A stretch of 64,000 nucleotides of DNA from Anaerolineae bacterium (lineage in GTDB: Bacteria > Chloroflexota > Anaerolineae > Aggregatilineales > Phototrophicaceae), in NCBI GenBank assembly GCA_022822545.1, contig JAJEBE010000006.1, positions 1 to 64,000 of the forward strand. Direction: 5' to 3'. The notes beneath the pieces are model-generated. The model worked only from the letters and a program-made list of their open reading frames with translations. It made no database searches and was not told the origin of the DNA. Below are positions 52,262 to 60,292 of the stretch, in pieces. A program made the position numbers and the translations under genes. Positions within the stretch are counted from its first letter, which is position 1, and every line of letters starts with the position of its first letter.

Positions 52262-53758
52262 TCAATACTTTCTGTCCCTAAACTCCAACACCCCATCCTC
52301 CAGCGCGCCGAAGCGCATCACCAGCAGATCCTTCAAGTAGTTCTGATAGACCTTCCAGGGGCGGCGCAGCCCCTGCTTGGGCAGTGAAGCCAGGGCACGC
52401 CGCACGTAACCCGAGCTGAAATCGATATAGGCTTCCGTCTCGACCGACTCGTCCAAGCGCGGCCGGCACTGATCGTAGCCGCGGCGCTCCATGTGCCTCA
52501 GCAGGCGGCAGACATATTCGCAGATCAATTCGGCTTTCAGCGTCCAGGAAGCGTTGGTGTAGCCGAAAGCCGATACCAGATTGGGGATGCCGCTGTACAT
52601 CATGCCTTTGTAGCTCAGGGTATCGCCCAGGTCGACCGGAGCGCCGTCAACGATGATGTCCACGCCGTGCATGATTTTCATCACCAGGCCGGTGGCGGTC
52701 ACGATGATATCGGCCGGCAGCAACTCGCCTGATTCCAGGCGGACGCCCGCCTCGACGAGGCGGTCGATGCGCGCGGTGACAACCGACACTTTGCCGGTCT
52801 TGATCGCTTGGAACAGGTCGCTATCGGGCACGAGGCAGACGCGCTGATCCCAGGGCTTGTAGCGGGGACCGAAATGCCGCTCGACATCGTAATCGGGACC
52901 GAGAGCCTGGCGAATGCCTTGCAGGATGTTGGCGCGGGTCTCCTGCGGTTTCGCGCGGGCGATGTGGAAATAGAACATCTGGCGGGTGATCGAGAGCCAG
53001 CGAGTCAGCCAGGCCGCCAGCTTGAAGGGCAGGCGCCCCCGCAAGCGCAGCGCCGCCGCGTCTTTTGAGGGGGCGCTGACGACATAGCTGGGCGAACGTT
53101 GCAGCATGGTGACATGCCCGGCGCGCTGTGCCAAAACCGGCGCCATTGTGACGGCGGTAGCGCCGCTGCCGATCAAGACGACGCGCTTGCCGGCGTACTC
53201 CAGATTTTCGCGCCAGTTTTGCGGATGCAGGATCTCGCCGGCGAAATCTTCCATGCCGAGCCAGTCGGGCGTATAACCGCGGTCGTAGCGATAGTAGCCG
53301 GTGCACATGAAAAGGAACTTGCAGCGCATCTTCAAGTCCTCGCCGGATTCGCCCGGCTTGATGGTCACATGCCATTCCGCCTCCGCCGACGACCAAGCGA
53401 CTTGCGTGACGCGTTGGTTGAAACGGATCAGCCGGTCGATGCCGAATTCGCGCGCTGTGTCCTTGAGGTATTGCAGGATGGCGGGGCCATCGGCGATGGC
53501 CTCCTCGCCGGTCCAGGGGCGGAAGCGATAACCGAGGGTGTACATGTCCGAATCGGAGCGGACGCCGGGGTAAGTGAAGAGGTCCCAGGTGCCGCCGATG
53601 CTGTCCCGCCCTTCGACGATAGCGAAGGTCGTATTGGGGCAGCGCGCGCCCAGATAATAAGCGGCCGCGATGCCGGAAAGTCCGGCGCCGACGATCAAGA
53701 CATCGACGGATTCGGTCATCAGTGGGCGCCAATCCTCGCGCTCATTTGCCTTCATCAT
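52262..53758 (-). CDS. Flavin-containing monooxygenase, Baeyer-Villiger type
   Basis: A 498-residue FAD/NADPH enzyme that inserts oxygen next to a ketone or into a soft nucleophile. FAD loop GAGLSG (about residue 24), GGTWDLFTYPGVRSDSD, the Baeyer-Villiger fingerprint FAGEILHPQNW, the NADPH loop GSGATA and a C-terminal ATGL (TATGLVMKIM) are all present, as in EthA-like enzymes. Start at ATG 53758; a second ATG lies 3 bases on. It converges with the reverse transcriptase gene and is divergent from the sulfatase gene. Substrate unknown; a ketone from terpenoid or steroid breakdown is possible. Confidence 0.88.
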   Translation of the reverse strand: MMKANEREDWRPLMTESVDVLIVGAGLSGIAAAYYLGARCPNTTFAIVEGRDSIGGTWDLFTYPGVRSDSDMYTLGYRFRPWTGEEAIADGPAILQYLKDTAREFGIDRLIRFNQRVTQVAWSSAEAEWHVTIKPGESGEDLKMRCKFLFMCTGYYRYDRGYTPDWLGMEDFAGEILHPQNWRENLEYAGKRVVLIGSGATAVTMAPVLAQRAGHVTMLQRSPSYVVSAPSKDAAALRLRGRLPFKLAAWLTRWLSITRQMFYFHIARAKPQETRANILQGIRQALGPDYDVERHFGPRYKPWDQRVCLVPDSDLFQAIKTGKVSVVTARIDRLVEAGVRLESGELLPADIIVTATGLVMKIMHGVDIIVDGAPVDLGDTLSYKGMMYSGIPNLVSAFGYTNASWTLKAELICEYVCRLLRHMERRGYDQCRPRLDESVETEAYIDFSSGYVRRALASLPKQGLRRPWKVYQNYLKDLLVMRFGALEDGVLEFRDRKY

Positions 53759-53834
53759 ACCATGTCACGCGCCAGCGGCAGAGTTGCGACGGACGCGCTA
53801 CAATCGGCGTGACAGAATGAGAAGCGAGAAGCGC

Positions 53835-55232
53835 ATGAACAAGCCAAATATACTGATCATCATGTCGGATGAACACGCGCCGATGTTCAGCAGCGTCTAC
53901 GGGCATTCGATCGTGCAGACGCCGAACATGGAGCGGCTGGCGGCCGCGGGCGCGACCTTTGACGCGGCTTACTGCAATTCGCCGCTGTGCATGCCATCGC
54001 GGATGTCGTTCATGACCGGGCGGCTGGTTCATCACATTGGCGCCTGGGACAACGTGACGCCCTTGCGCTCGGAGGAAGTGACCTGGGCGCATCGCTTGCG
54101 GGCGCAGGGCTATGATGTGGCGCTATCGGGCAAGCAGCACTTCAGCGGCGCCGATCAACTGCATGGCTTTCAGCGGCAACTGGCGCGGGACCTGCACGCC
54201 GAGCGCTATCACCCGATTCATACCTGGGACGAGGGCATCGCGCCGGCGGAGCAGCCCTGGCAGGAGGTCTATGCCGCGGGCCCGGGCTGGACGGAAGAAT
54301 TGGAGGTTGACGAACTGGCGCAAGCGCGGGCGCTGGAGTATCTGCGCGAGCCGGCGCGGCGGACGACGCCCTGGGCGCTGAATGTGTCTTTCGTCGCGCC
54401 GCACTTCCCGCTGGTCGCGCCGCAGCGGTTTTGGGATATGTATCCGCCTGAGGACATGGACTTGCCGACCATCCCCGAAGGACATCTGGAGAATCTGCAC
54501 AGAATGGCGCAGCGCTTTCGGACGATGTTCGGCTTTCCGCAATTTCCCGATGATGTCGTTCAGCGAGCGCGAGCGGGATACTACGCGCTGATCAGTTATT
54601 TTGACGAGAAGATCGGCGAGTTGCTTGACGCCCTGATTGAGACCGGGCAATACGAGAACACGGTCATCATTCACCTCAGCGATCACGGCGAGATGAACGG
54701 CGAACACGGCATGTGGCGCAAGTCTAACTTCTACGAAGCATCAGCGCGCGTCCCGCTGCAGGTGGTCTGGGAGGGGCGGATAGAGGCCGGGCGGAGGTTG
54801 CCCGAAGTGGCATCGCTGGTCGATGTGACGGCGACCCTCTGCGATATCGCCGGCGACGACTGCGATTTGCCGCTGGATGGGGACAGTCTGCTGCCGCTGC
54901 TGACCGGAGGCGACCCTGACTGGAAGGACGAGGCTTTTAGCGAGTATCTGGCGCATGGGACCGATCGGCCGCAGGCGATGCTGCGGCGCGGGCGTTACAA
55001 GCTCAATTACAGCTGGGGCGAGCCGGTCGAGCTGTATGACGTGGCGGCGGATCCGGGCGAGTTTCAGGATTTGGCGGGTGAGGCGGCTTATGCCGATGTG
55101 CTTGAGATGATGAAGGCGGCTTTGTTGGCGGATTGGGAGCCGGCGGCGCTGGATGCGACGGTGCGGGCAAGCCAGCGGCAGCAGAAGTATATTGAGGCGC
55201 GTTTTGGGACAGGCTGGCGGGAAGTGAATTAA
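53835..55232 (+). CDS. Sulfatase, formylglycine type
   Basis: A 465-residue alkaline-phosphatase-fold sulfatase. The N-terminal metal Asp lies in IIMSDEHAP. The formylglycine site reads LCMPSRMSFMTGR (Cys-x-Pro-Ser-Arg), so it needs an anaerobic or aerobic maturase encoded elsewhere. The second metal site is in HLSDHGEMNGEHGMW. No signal peptide is seen, so it acts in the cytoplasm or is exported by other means. The ATG at 53835 is preferred over 53817 because MNKPNILIIMSDEH matches the family opening. Sulfated polysaccharide or choline/aryl sulfate are possible substrates. Confidence 0.88.
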   Translation: MNKPNILIIMSDEHAPMFSSVYGHSIVQTPNMERLAAAGATFDAAYCNSPLCMPSRMSFMTGRLVHHIGAWDNVTPLRSEEVTWAHRLRAQGYDVALSGKQHFSGADQLHGFQRQLARDLHAERYHPIHTWDEGIAPAEQPWQEVYAAGPGWTEELEVDELAQARALEYLREPARRTTPWALNVSFVAPHFPLVAPQRFWDMYPPEDMDLPTIPEGHLENLHRMAQRFRTMFGFPQFPDDVVQRARAGYYALISYFDEKIGELLDALIETGQYENTVIIHLSDHGEMNGEHGMWRKSNFYEASARVPLQVVWEGRIEAGRRLPEVASLVDVTATLCDIAGDDCDLPLDGDSLLPLLTGGDPDWKDEAFSEYLAHGTDRPQAMLRRGRYKLNYSWGEPVELYDVAADPGEFQDLAGEAAYADVLEMMKAALLADWEPAALDATVRASQRQQKYIEARFGTGWREVN

Positions 55233-55270
55233 CAACGACCTGCCTTTAATACGGTAGTATCTCACGTGTA

Positions 55271-55315
55271 ATTTAACCACCGAGTACACCGAGTTTATAG
55301 AGGACACCGAGAGAG
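55271..55315 (+). repeat. CACCGAGGACAC dispersed repeat with a short internal expansion
   Basis: TTAACCACCGAGTACACCG, AGTTTATAGAGGACACCGAG, then GAGAGTCGCC is repeated (GAGAGTCGCCGAGAGAGTCGCC). It lies just before REP copy E. Confidence 0.65.
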
Positions 55316-55340
55316 TCGCCGAGAGAGTCGCCGAGCTTGC

Positions 55341-55364
55341 GGGCGACACAAGTGTCGCCCCTAC
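55341..55364 (-). repeat. REP-like palindrome, copy E
   Basis: Perfect 9-bp stem GGGCGACAC/GTGTCGCCC with a 2-base loop, followed by CTACAT. The stem differs from copy A at the inner positions on both sides, so pairing is kept. Confidence 0.75.
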
Positions 55365-55454
55365 ATGTCGTCGCTTATGGGGCTGAGTTTGGAAACGTGT
55401 TCAACACATTAAATGATCAAGTATTTGCCTGAAGCTTCCAGCTAGAATCGCGAT

Positions 55455-57290
55455 TCATTTCAGCGCAACCAGCTCTTCGACGCGCTGGTATTGGCTCATG
55501 TAGAGATCATGATAGAAGCCACCCATAGCCAGCAACTCATCATGCGTCCCGCGCTCGATGATGCGCTGGTCGTTGACGACGAGGACCTGGTCGGCATTGC
55601 GAATGGTGCTGAGGCGGTGGGCGATGACGAAGGCGGTGCGGCCTTCCAGCAGGCGCAGCAAGGCCTCCTGAATATGGATTTCGGTGCGGGTGTCGACGCT
55701 GCTGGTGGCTTCGTCGAGGATGAGGATGCGCGGGTCGGCCAGGATGGCGCGGGCAATGGCGAGAAGCTGGCGCTGGCCTTGGCTGAAGTTGTGCCCCTTC
55801 TCCGAGACTTGCGTCTGATAGCCGCGCGGCAAGAGGCGGATGAAGCTATCGGCATTGGCCAGCTTGGCCGCTTCAATGACTTCGGCGTCGCTCGCGCCCA
55901 GCCGGCCGTAGCGGATGTTCTGCATCACCGTGCCGCTGAAGAGGAAGGTGTCTTGCAGGACGATGCCGAGCTGCTCGCGGATGGAATCCTGGGTGACGTT
56001 GCGAATGTCCCGATCGTCGATGCGGATGCTACCGGCGGTGACATCGTAGAAGCGGCTGAGCAGGCTGATGATGGTGGTTTTGCCAGCGCCGGTCGGCCCG
56101 ACGAGGGCGATGGTCTGCCCCGGTTCGACTTGCAGGTTGATGCTTTCCAGCACGGGTTTGTCCCGCTCGTAGGCGAAGTCGACATTATCGAAGCGGACAG
56201 CGCCGCGGATATCGCCCAGGGGCAAAGCATGAGGCGCATCGGTGACCGTGGGTGCCGCATCGAGGGCGGCGAAGATACGCTCGGCGCCGGCGAGAGCCGA
56301 TTGCAGTTGATTGTAGACCATGGCGATGCCGCGCATGGGGCGGAAGAAGTTCATGATATAGATGACAAAGGTGGCGATCACGCCGACCGAGACGATATCT
56401 CGCAGCGCCAGCCAACCGCCGAGCAGAGAGGTCGCGGCCACGGTGAGGATCATCATGGTGGTGAACATGGGCCCGAGGGCGGCGGTGATGAAATCGGCGC
56501 GGATGCCGACCGCCCGGTAAGCCTGGCTGGCGTCCTGGAATTGAGCGATGGCGGCGTCTTCCTGGGCGTAGGCCTGGACGGCGCGGATGCCGGTGATGTT
56601 TTCTTCCATGACGGCGTTAAGCCAGCCGAGGTTCTTCTGCATGCCGCGAAAAGCCTTACGGGTGCGTTCAGTGATCTGGCTTGTGATCCAGAGCATGACA
56701 GGCAGGATGATGAGCGTGCCGATGGCGAGCGGGAGATTGAGCAGCAGCATGGCGACCATGATGCCGCCGAGGGAGAGGATATTGGTGGTGAACTGGATCA
56801 AGCCGTTGGAGAGGATCTGGTTGATGGTCTCGCTGTCGTTGGCGATGCGGCTCATCAAGTCGCCGGTGCGGTGGCGATCGTGGTAATCCATCGACAGAGC
56901 TTGATAATGGCGGAAGAGCGCCATGCGAATATCGGCGACGAAATGCTGGCCGATGCGGGTCATGATGACGCCGTGGATGACGGTGAAGAGGCCCTGCGCC
57001 AGGTAGACGCCGAGCATGACAAGCGCGATTTGGAGCAAGCCATCAAGATCGCCAAAGACGACATATTGGTCGATGGCGCGCCCGAGCAGGACGGGGCCGA
57101 TCAGCCCGAAAAGCGTGGCAGCGACGACGAGAAGGGCGACCAGGATCAGGCGGGCGTGATAGGGCTTGAGGTAATCGGCGAGCCGGCGCAGGGTGCCGCG
57201 GCGGTCCTTGGCTTTTTCGCCGGTGGGGCGGGATCCGCCGGAGCCGCCGATGAAGCGCGGGCGGGCTGTCGAGCTGCCTTGCTGGCTCAT
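55455..57290 (-). CDS. ABC exporter half-transporter, subunit with FSQGQ signature
   Basis: A 611-residue fused membrane/ATPase protein. After a Gly/Arg-rich N-terminus of about 40 residues come six membrane segments (about 50-340), then the nucleotide-binding domain: Walker A VGPTGAGKTT (about 397), signature NFSQGQRQ (instead of LSGGQ), Walker B ILILDEATSSVD and the switch His in IAHRLST. Its catalytic Glu is intact, but the signature is atypical. The partner 57944-59809 shows the opposite pattern, so the two probably form a heterodimeric multidrug/lipid exporter of the LmrCD/TM287-288 type. The start lies before a CACCGAG repeat. The two genes are now separated by a mobile cassette. Confidence 0.9.
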   Translation of the reverse strand: MSQQGSSTARPRFIGGSGGSRPTGEKAKDRRGTLRRLADYLKPYHARLILVALLVVAATLFGLIGPVLLGRAIDQYVVFGDLDGLLQIALVMLGVYLAQGLFTVIHGVIMTRIGQHFVADIRMALFRHYQALSMDYHDRHRTGDLMSRIANDSETINQILSNGLIQFTTNILSLGGIMVAMLLLNLPLAIGTLIILPVMLWITSQITERTRKAFRGMQKNLGWLNAVMEENITGIRAVQAYAQEDAAIAQFQDASQAYRAVGIRADFITAALGPMFTTMMILTVAATSLLGGWLALRDIVSVGVIATFVIYIMNFFRPMRGIAMVYNQLQSALAGAERIFAALDAAPTVTDAPHALPLGDIRGAVRFDNVDFAYERDKPVLESINLQVEPGQTIALVGPTGAGKTTIISLLSRFYDVTAGSIRIDDRDIRNVTQDSIREQLGIVLQDTFLFSGTVMQNIRYGRLGASDAEVIEAAKLANADSFIRLLPRGYQTQVSEKGHNFSQGQRQLLAIARAILADPRILILDEATSSVDTRTEIHIQEALLRLLEGRTAFVIAHRLSTIRNADQVLVVNDQRIIERGTHDELLAMGGFYHDLYMSQYQRVEELVALK

Positions 57291-57327
57291 GGCGCGCTCC
57301 TGGTTGAAGCTGCTTGTGACACTCTTG

Positions 57328-57362
57328 CCACCGAGTACACAGAGTTGATTGAGTACCGAGAG
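57328..57362 (+). repeat. CACCGAG dispersed repeat, shorter copy
   Basis: TTGCCACCGAGTACACAGAG followed by TTGATTGAGTACCGAGAG. It lies about 45 bases before the left end of the cassette 57406-57936 and has the same orientation as that end. Confidence 0.65.
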
Positions 57363-57405
57363 CCCATTTCCTTAGTCATTAATCAGCATTCCACGTTTGG
57401 CGAGC

Positions 57406-57936
57406 TTGATACACTTTTACCACCGAGGACACAGAGTTAAGTGAGGGCACAGAGAAAAGCTTATCTACTGTATCGCCGTATACCGGACTTAAGCCGCGTG
57501 ACGTTGAAGTTATTCAAGAGCCCTCTCTTGATTCCAGATGCCCGCAGGTAGGCAATCGTCTGCGCCTCGTGCACAGACGATAATTCGCTTACTGACTTTA
57601 GTTCGACAAGTACTTGGTTCTCGACTACCAAGTCGGCGACCATTTCGCCTACATCTATCCCTTCATAATTGACGCGAAAGCGTTTCTGTCGCCGGTAGCA
57701 AATATCGCGCCGGTCGAATTCAAGGCATAGAGCGTTCTCGTAAATACTCTCGAACAGGCCAGGTCCCAACACACTGTGAACTGTCATCGCCGCACCAATA
57801 ATACGGTATGTCAAGCCATCTTGTCTGAACGTGCTCGTGGAGAGCTTGCCGCCAGCGCGCAATTCTCTATTTTCCATGAAGAAGTCCTCGGTGTGCTCGT
57901 TCAAACTCTGTGTCCTCGGTGGTAAAAGCGTATCAA
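57406..57936. mobile_element. 531-bp inverted-repeat cassette carrying a GxxExxY gene
   Basis: The ends 57406-57438 and 57904-57936 are 33-bp inverted repeats with a single mismatch, made of TTGATAC plus the TTTTACCACCGAGGACAC repeat. Inside is one gene (57461-57877), whose ribosome binding site lies in the right-hand repeat arm. The right end is 7 bases from the stop of the upstream exporter gene. I see no clear target duplication and no transposase. Confidence 0.75.
57461..57877 (-). CDS. GxxExxY family protein
   Basis: A 138-residue soluble protein with the family motif GPGLFESIYENAL (about residues 38-50) and PD-(D/E)xK-like features later: DVGEMVADLVVENQVLVELKSV contains an Asp and a Glu-x-Lys pair at nuclease-like spacing. 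GxxExxY proteins are widespread and patchy and have no settled function; a nuclease-like fold is suspected. The ATG at 57877 has GAGGA 7 bases upstream, and that GAGGA belongs to the flanking repeat. A TTG 27 bases further up would add residues encoded by the repeat itself. It interrupts the exporter operon and has no evident tie to it. Confidence 0.85.
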   Translation of the reverse strand: MENRELRAGGKLSTSTFRQDGLTYRIIGAAMTVHSVLGPGLFESIYENALCLEFDRRDICYRRQKRFRVNYEGIDVGEMVADLVVENQVLVELKSVSELSSVHEAQTIAYLRASGIKRGLLNNFNVTRLKSGIRRYSR

Positions 57937-57943
57937 CTTCGCA

Positions 57944-59809
57944 TTACTCAGCGTCCCCGGTTGTAAAACTGTCGCGAGTCCGTCCATTCTCGCGGGCGAC
58001 TTCGCCAAGCTGGGATTCGTAGATTTCGCGATAGATGGGACCGGTTTCGAGCAGTTCCTGGTGGGTTCCGCGTTCGGCGATGCGGCCTTGATCGAGGACG
58101 AGGATTTTGTCCGCGCGCAGGACGCTGGTGATGCGCTGGGCGATGATGAAGGTGGTGGCGTCGGCCGCCAGGGTTTCCAGCGCCGTCTGAATTCTGTGCT
58201 CGGTTTCCATATCGACCGCGCTGGTGCTGTCGTCAAAGACGAGGATGCCCGGTCGAATCAGCAGGGCGCGGGCGATGGCGATGCGCTGCTTCTGGCCGCC
58301 GGAGAGGTTGGCGCCGCCGGCTTCGATGGGGCTGTCGTAGCCTTTGGGCATGCCGGTGATGAACTTGTGCGCTTGCGCCGCTTGAGCCGCCGCGACGACA
58401 GCCTCGAGCGTGGCGTCGGGCGCTCCATAGGCGATATTGTCGCGGACGCTGCCGCTGAACAGAATCGATTCTTGCAGAACCATGCCGACTCGGGAGCGCA
58501 GGGCCTTCGCATCCCATTGGCGCACGTCCAGGCCATCGACCAGGACGCTGCCGCCGCTGACATCGTAGAAGCGCGGGATGAGGTTGACGAGGCTGCTCTT
58601 GCCGGAGCCGGTCGCGCCGAGCAGGGCGATCTGCTGCCCGGGCGCGGCGCTGAAGCTGATTTCGTGCAGGACATCTTCGCCGCTGACGCCGTTCGCCCGG
58701 TTGGTTCGGGTGAAAGCGCTTGGCTTGCCCCCCTTCCACGCTCCCCCCTCCTCTGAGGGGGGATACACCCGCCGGCTGTAATGGAAGGAGACATTTTCGA
58801 AGCGGACTTCGCCACGGATGCGCTGGGCGCGATGCGGCTGGGAAGCGATCTTGAGCGCCGGGGCGGTATCGAAGACTTCAAAGATGCGCTCGGCGGAGGC
58901 TTCGGCGCGGGCCGCCATCATAAGAAGGTTGCCCAGGAAGAGCAACGGTCCCATGCCGATCATCAAGTAGTTATTGAAGGCGATGAGTTCGCCGATGGTT
59001 AGCCGGTCGCCCAGGACGGAGACGCCGCCGAACCAAAGCACGGCCACCGTGCCCACGTTCGTCAGGATCTGCAGGATGGGCATAGCGATCGCCATCAGCA
59101 CGCCGACTTCAATGTTGCGCTCGCGGTAATCGTCATTGCTCTCGCTGAATTGATCGATTTCGAAGCGGGCGCGGACGAAGGCTTTGACGACTTGCATGCC
59201 GGCCAGGTTCTCTTGCACCAGCGTATTCAGGGCGCCGAGTTGCCGCTGGACGACGGTGAAGAGGCGGGTGGCTTGCAGCATGAGATAACGGATGAAGAAA
59301 CCCGAGATGGCGGCGATGGCGACCATGATCAGGGAAAGCTGCCAATCGGTGAGCAAGAGCATAACCATGCTGCCGATGATCATCAGCAGAACGCGCAGCA
59401 GCAGGGCCAGGCCGGCGCTGGAAAACATGCGCACGACATCGACATCGCTGGAGACGCGGGTCATCAAGCGGCCGGTCTGCATCTGGTCGAGATTGGCGAA
59501 GGACAGCGATTGAATGTGGCGGAAGAGGGCGTGGCGGATATCAAAAGCCAAGCCCTGCGAGACAATCGCGCGGCAATAGCCCTGCCCCAGCGTGCTGACC
59601 GCGCCGATCATGGCGGCGACGAACATCCAGAATGCGCCGAGCAAGATCATGTCCAGGTCGCGCGGGTAGATGCCGCGGTCAATCATGAACTGGAGGAGGC
59701 GCGGCACGCTCAATTCCATGGCGACCGGCAGGACAGTGGTCACGAAGCCGAAGAAGAGATACCAGCCGTAGGGTTTCATGAAGCTGAAGGCGCGCCAGAG
59801 GGACTTCAT
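57944..59809 (-). CDS. ABC exporter half-transporter, subunit with degenerate Walker B and an extra insertion
   Basis: A 621-residue fused membrane/ATPase protein with six membrane segments (about 15-310). Its ATPase has Walker A LGATGSGKSS, an intact LSGGQKQR signature, and Walker B ILVFDDSTSAVD where Asp replaces the catalytic Glu; the switch His of IAQRITS is also replaced by Gln. These are marks of the degenerate site of heterodimeric exporters, which fits pairing with 55455-57290. Between FHYSRR and VLHEISF there are about 32 extra residues (VYPPSEEGGAWKGGKPSAF and on), encoded by a GC-rich palindromic repeat (58743-58762) read in frame. Confidence 0.9.
   Translation of the reverse strand: MKSLWRAFSFMKPYGWYLFFGFVTTVLPVAMELSVPRLLQFMIDRGIYPRDLDMILLGAFWMFVAAMIGAVSTLGQGYCRAIVSQGLAFDIRHALFRHIQSLSFANLDQMQTGRLMTRVSSDVDVVRMFSSAGLALLLRVLLMIIGSMVMLLLTDWQLSLIMVAIAAISGFFIRYLMLQATRLFTVVQRQLGALNTLVQENLAGMQVVKAFVRARFEIDQFSESNDDYRERNIEVGVLMAIAMPILQILTNVGTVAVLWFGGVSVLGDRLTIGELIAFNNYLMIGMGPLLFLGNLLMMAARAEASAERIFEVFDTAPALKIASQPHRAQRIRGEVRFENVSFHYSRRVYPPSEEGGAWKGGKPSAFTRTNRANGVSGEDVLHEISFSAAPGQQIALLGATGSGKSSLVNLIPRFYDVSGGSVLVDGLDVRQWDAKALRSRVGMVLQESILFSGSVRDNIAYGAPDATLEAVVAAAQAAQAHKFITGMPKGYDSPIEAGGANLSGGQKQRIAIARALLIRPGILVFDDSTSAVDMETEHRIQTALETLAADATTFIIAQRITSVLRADKILVLDQGRIAERGTHQELLETGPIYREIYESQLGEVARENGRTRDSFTTGDAE
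58690..58785 (-). repeat. Palindromic GC-rich repeat inserted in frame in an exporter gene
   Basis: Core CCCCCCTC (58743-58750) and GAGGGGGG (58755-58762) form a perfect 8-bp stem with loop CTCT, next to CCCCCCTTCCACG. The same style of repeat occurs in gaps at 22426 and 63430. Here it encodes about 32 extra residues before the Walker A motif. Confidence 0.65.
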
Positions 59810-60292
59810 CGGATTAGTTTAGCCGCGCGAGGGCGCGCTTTCAAGCGAGGGCGGCAACAGTTGGCGGGAAAATGCGGGAAAACGGGCTTAAATGCGAAAG
59901 GATTTCATCACAATATTGATACAGTATAGATATATGAGTGTGGGGGGGCGGGGGTATGGGGGTGCGCCGGTTTTATTTGAGGTTAGACCGGGCATGTTTC
60001 GGGCTTGAATGCTTGGCAGGCGTTAGGGCGTTCATGACGTTAAGTGTAACAGAAATTGGATGGGAAATGGAGACCAAATGTTCGTATTTGGGCGCGAAAG
60101 CAGAGAGAGGATGAGCCGCCGGGGTGGGCGGGGCGGTTAGTCACGGGGTGCGCCTACGGAGTGGATGGTTGGATGGGTTGGGTAGCAAGGCATAACAATT
60201 TGCATCTGCCGCGCGAATGCGCTAAGTTTATTTGCATCCGCGACGGTCTGAGACGCGTCGGCGATTTTCGTTTGAAGAGAAGGAGACTTGCT
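59810..60292. other. 483-bp divergent intergenic region
   Basis: Between the exporter operon (minus) and the double binding protein (plus). It contains an AT-rich stretch near 59915-59935, a G-run near 59942-59970 (possible four-strand structure), a plus-strand promoter (60200-60228) and a 9-bp direct repeat ATTTGCATC near 60198 and 60230. No coding frame is convincing. Confidence 0.55.
60200..60228 (+). promoter_or_regulatory. Possible promoter of the ribose/xylose-type ABC operon
   Basis: TTGCAT (60200-60205), 17-base spacer, TAAGTT (60223-60228), about 65 bases before the GTG at 60293. The ATTTGCATC direct repeats straddle the -10 box and may bind a regulator. Confidence 0.45.

Noticed and set aside
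55491-57440. A 649-codon plus-strand open frame opposite the ABC exporter
   Set aside because: Asp/Glu/Gly-rich mirror of the exporter gene, without a ribosome binding site or motif.
55271-57936. Taking the clustered CACCGAG repeats as a CRISPR array
   Set aside because: The copies are unevenly spaced, in both orientations, diverged, and have no unique spacers of constant length. No cas genes are present.
59942-59970. G-run as an origin or phase-variation tract
   Set aside because: The run is short and imperfect (GGGGGGGCGGGGG) and is not next to a surface-protein start. I note it only as a possible four-strand structure.
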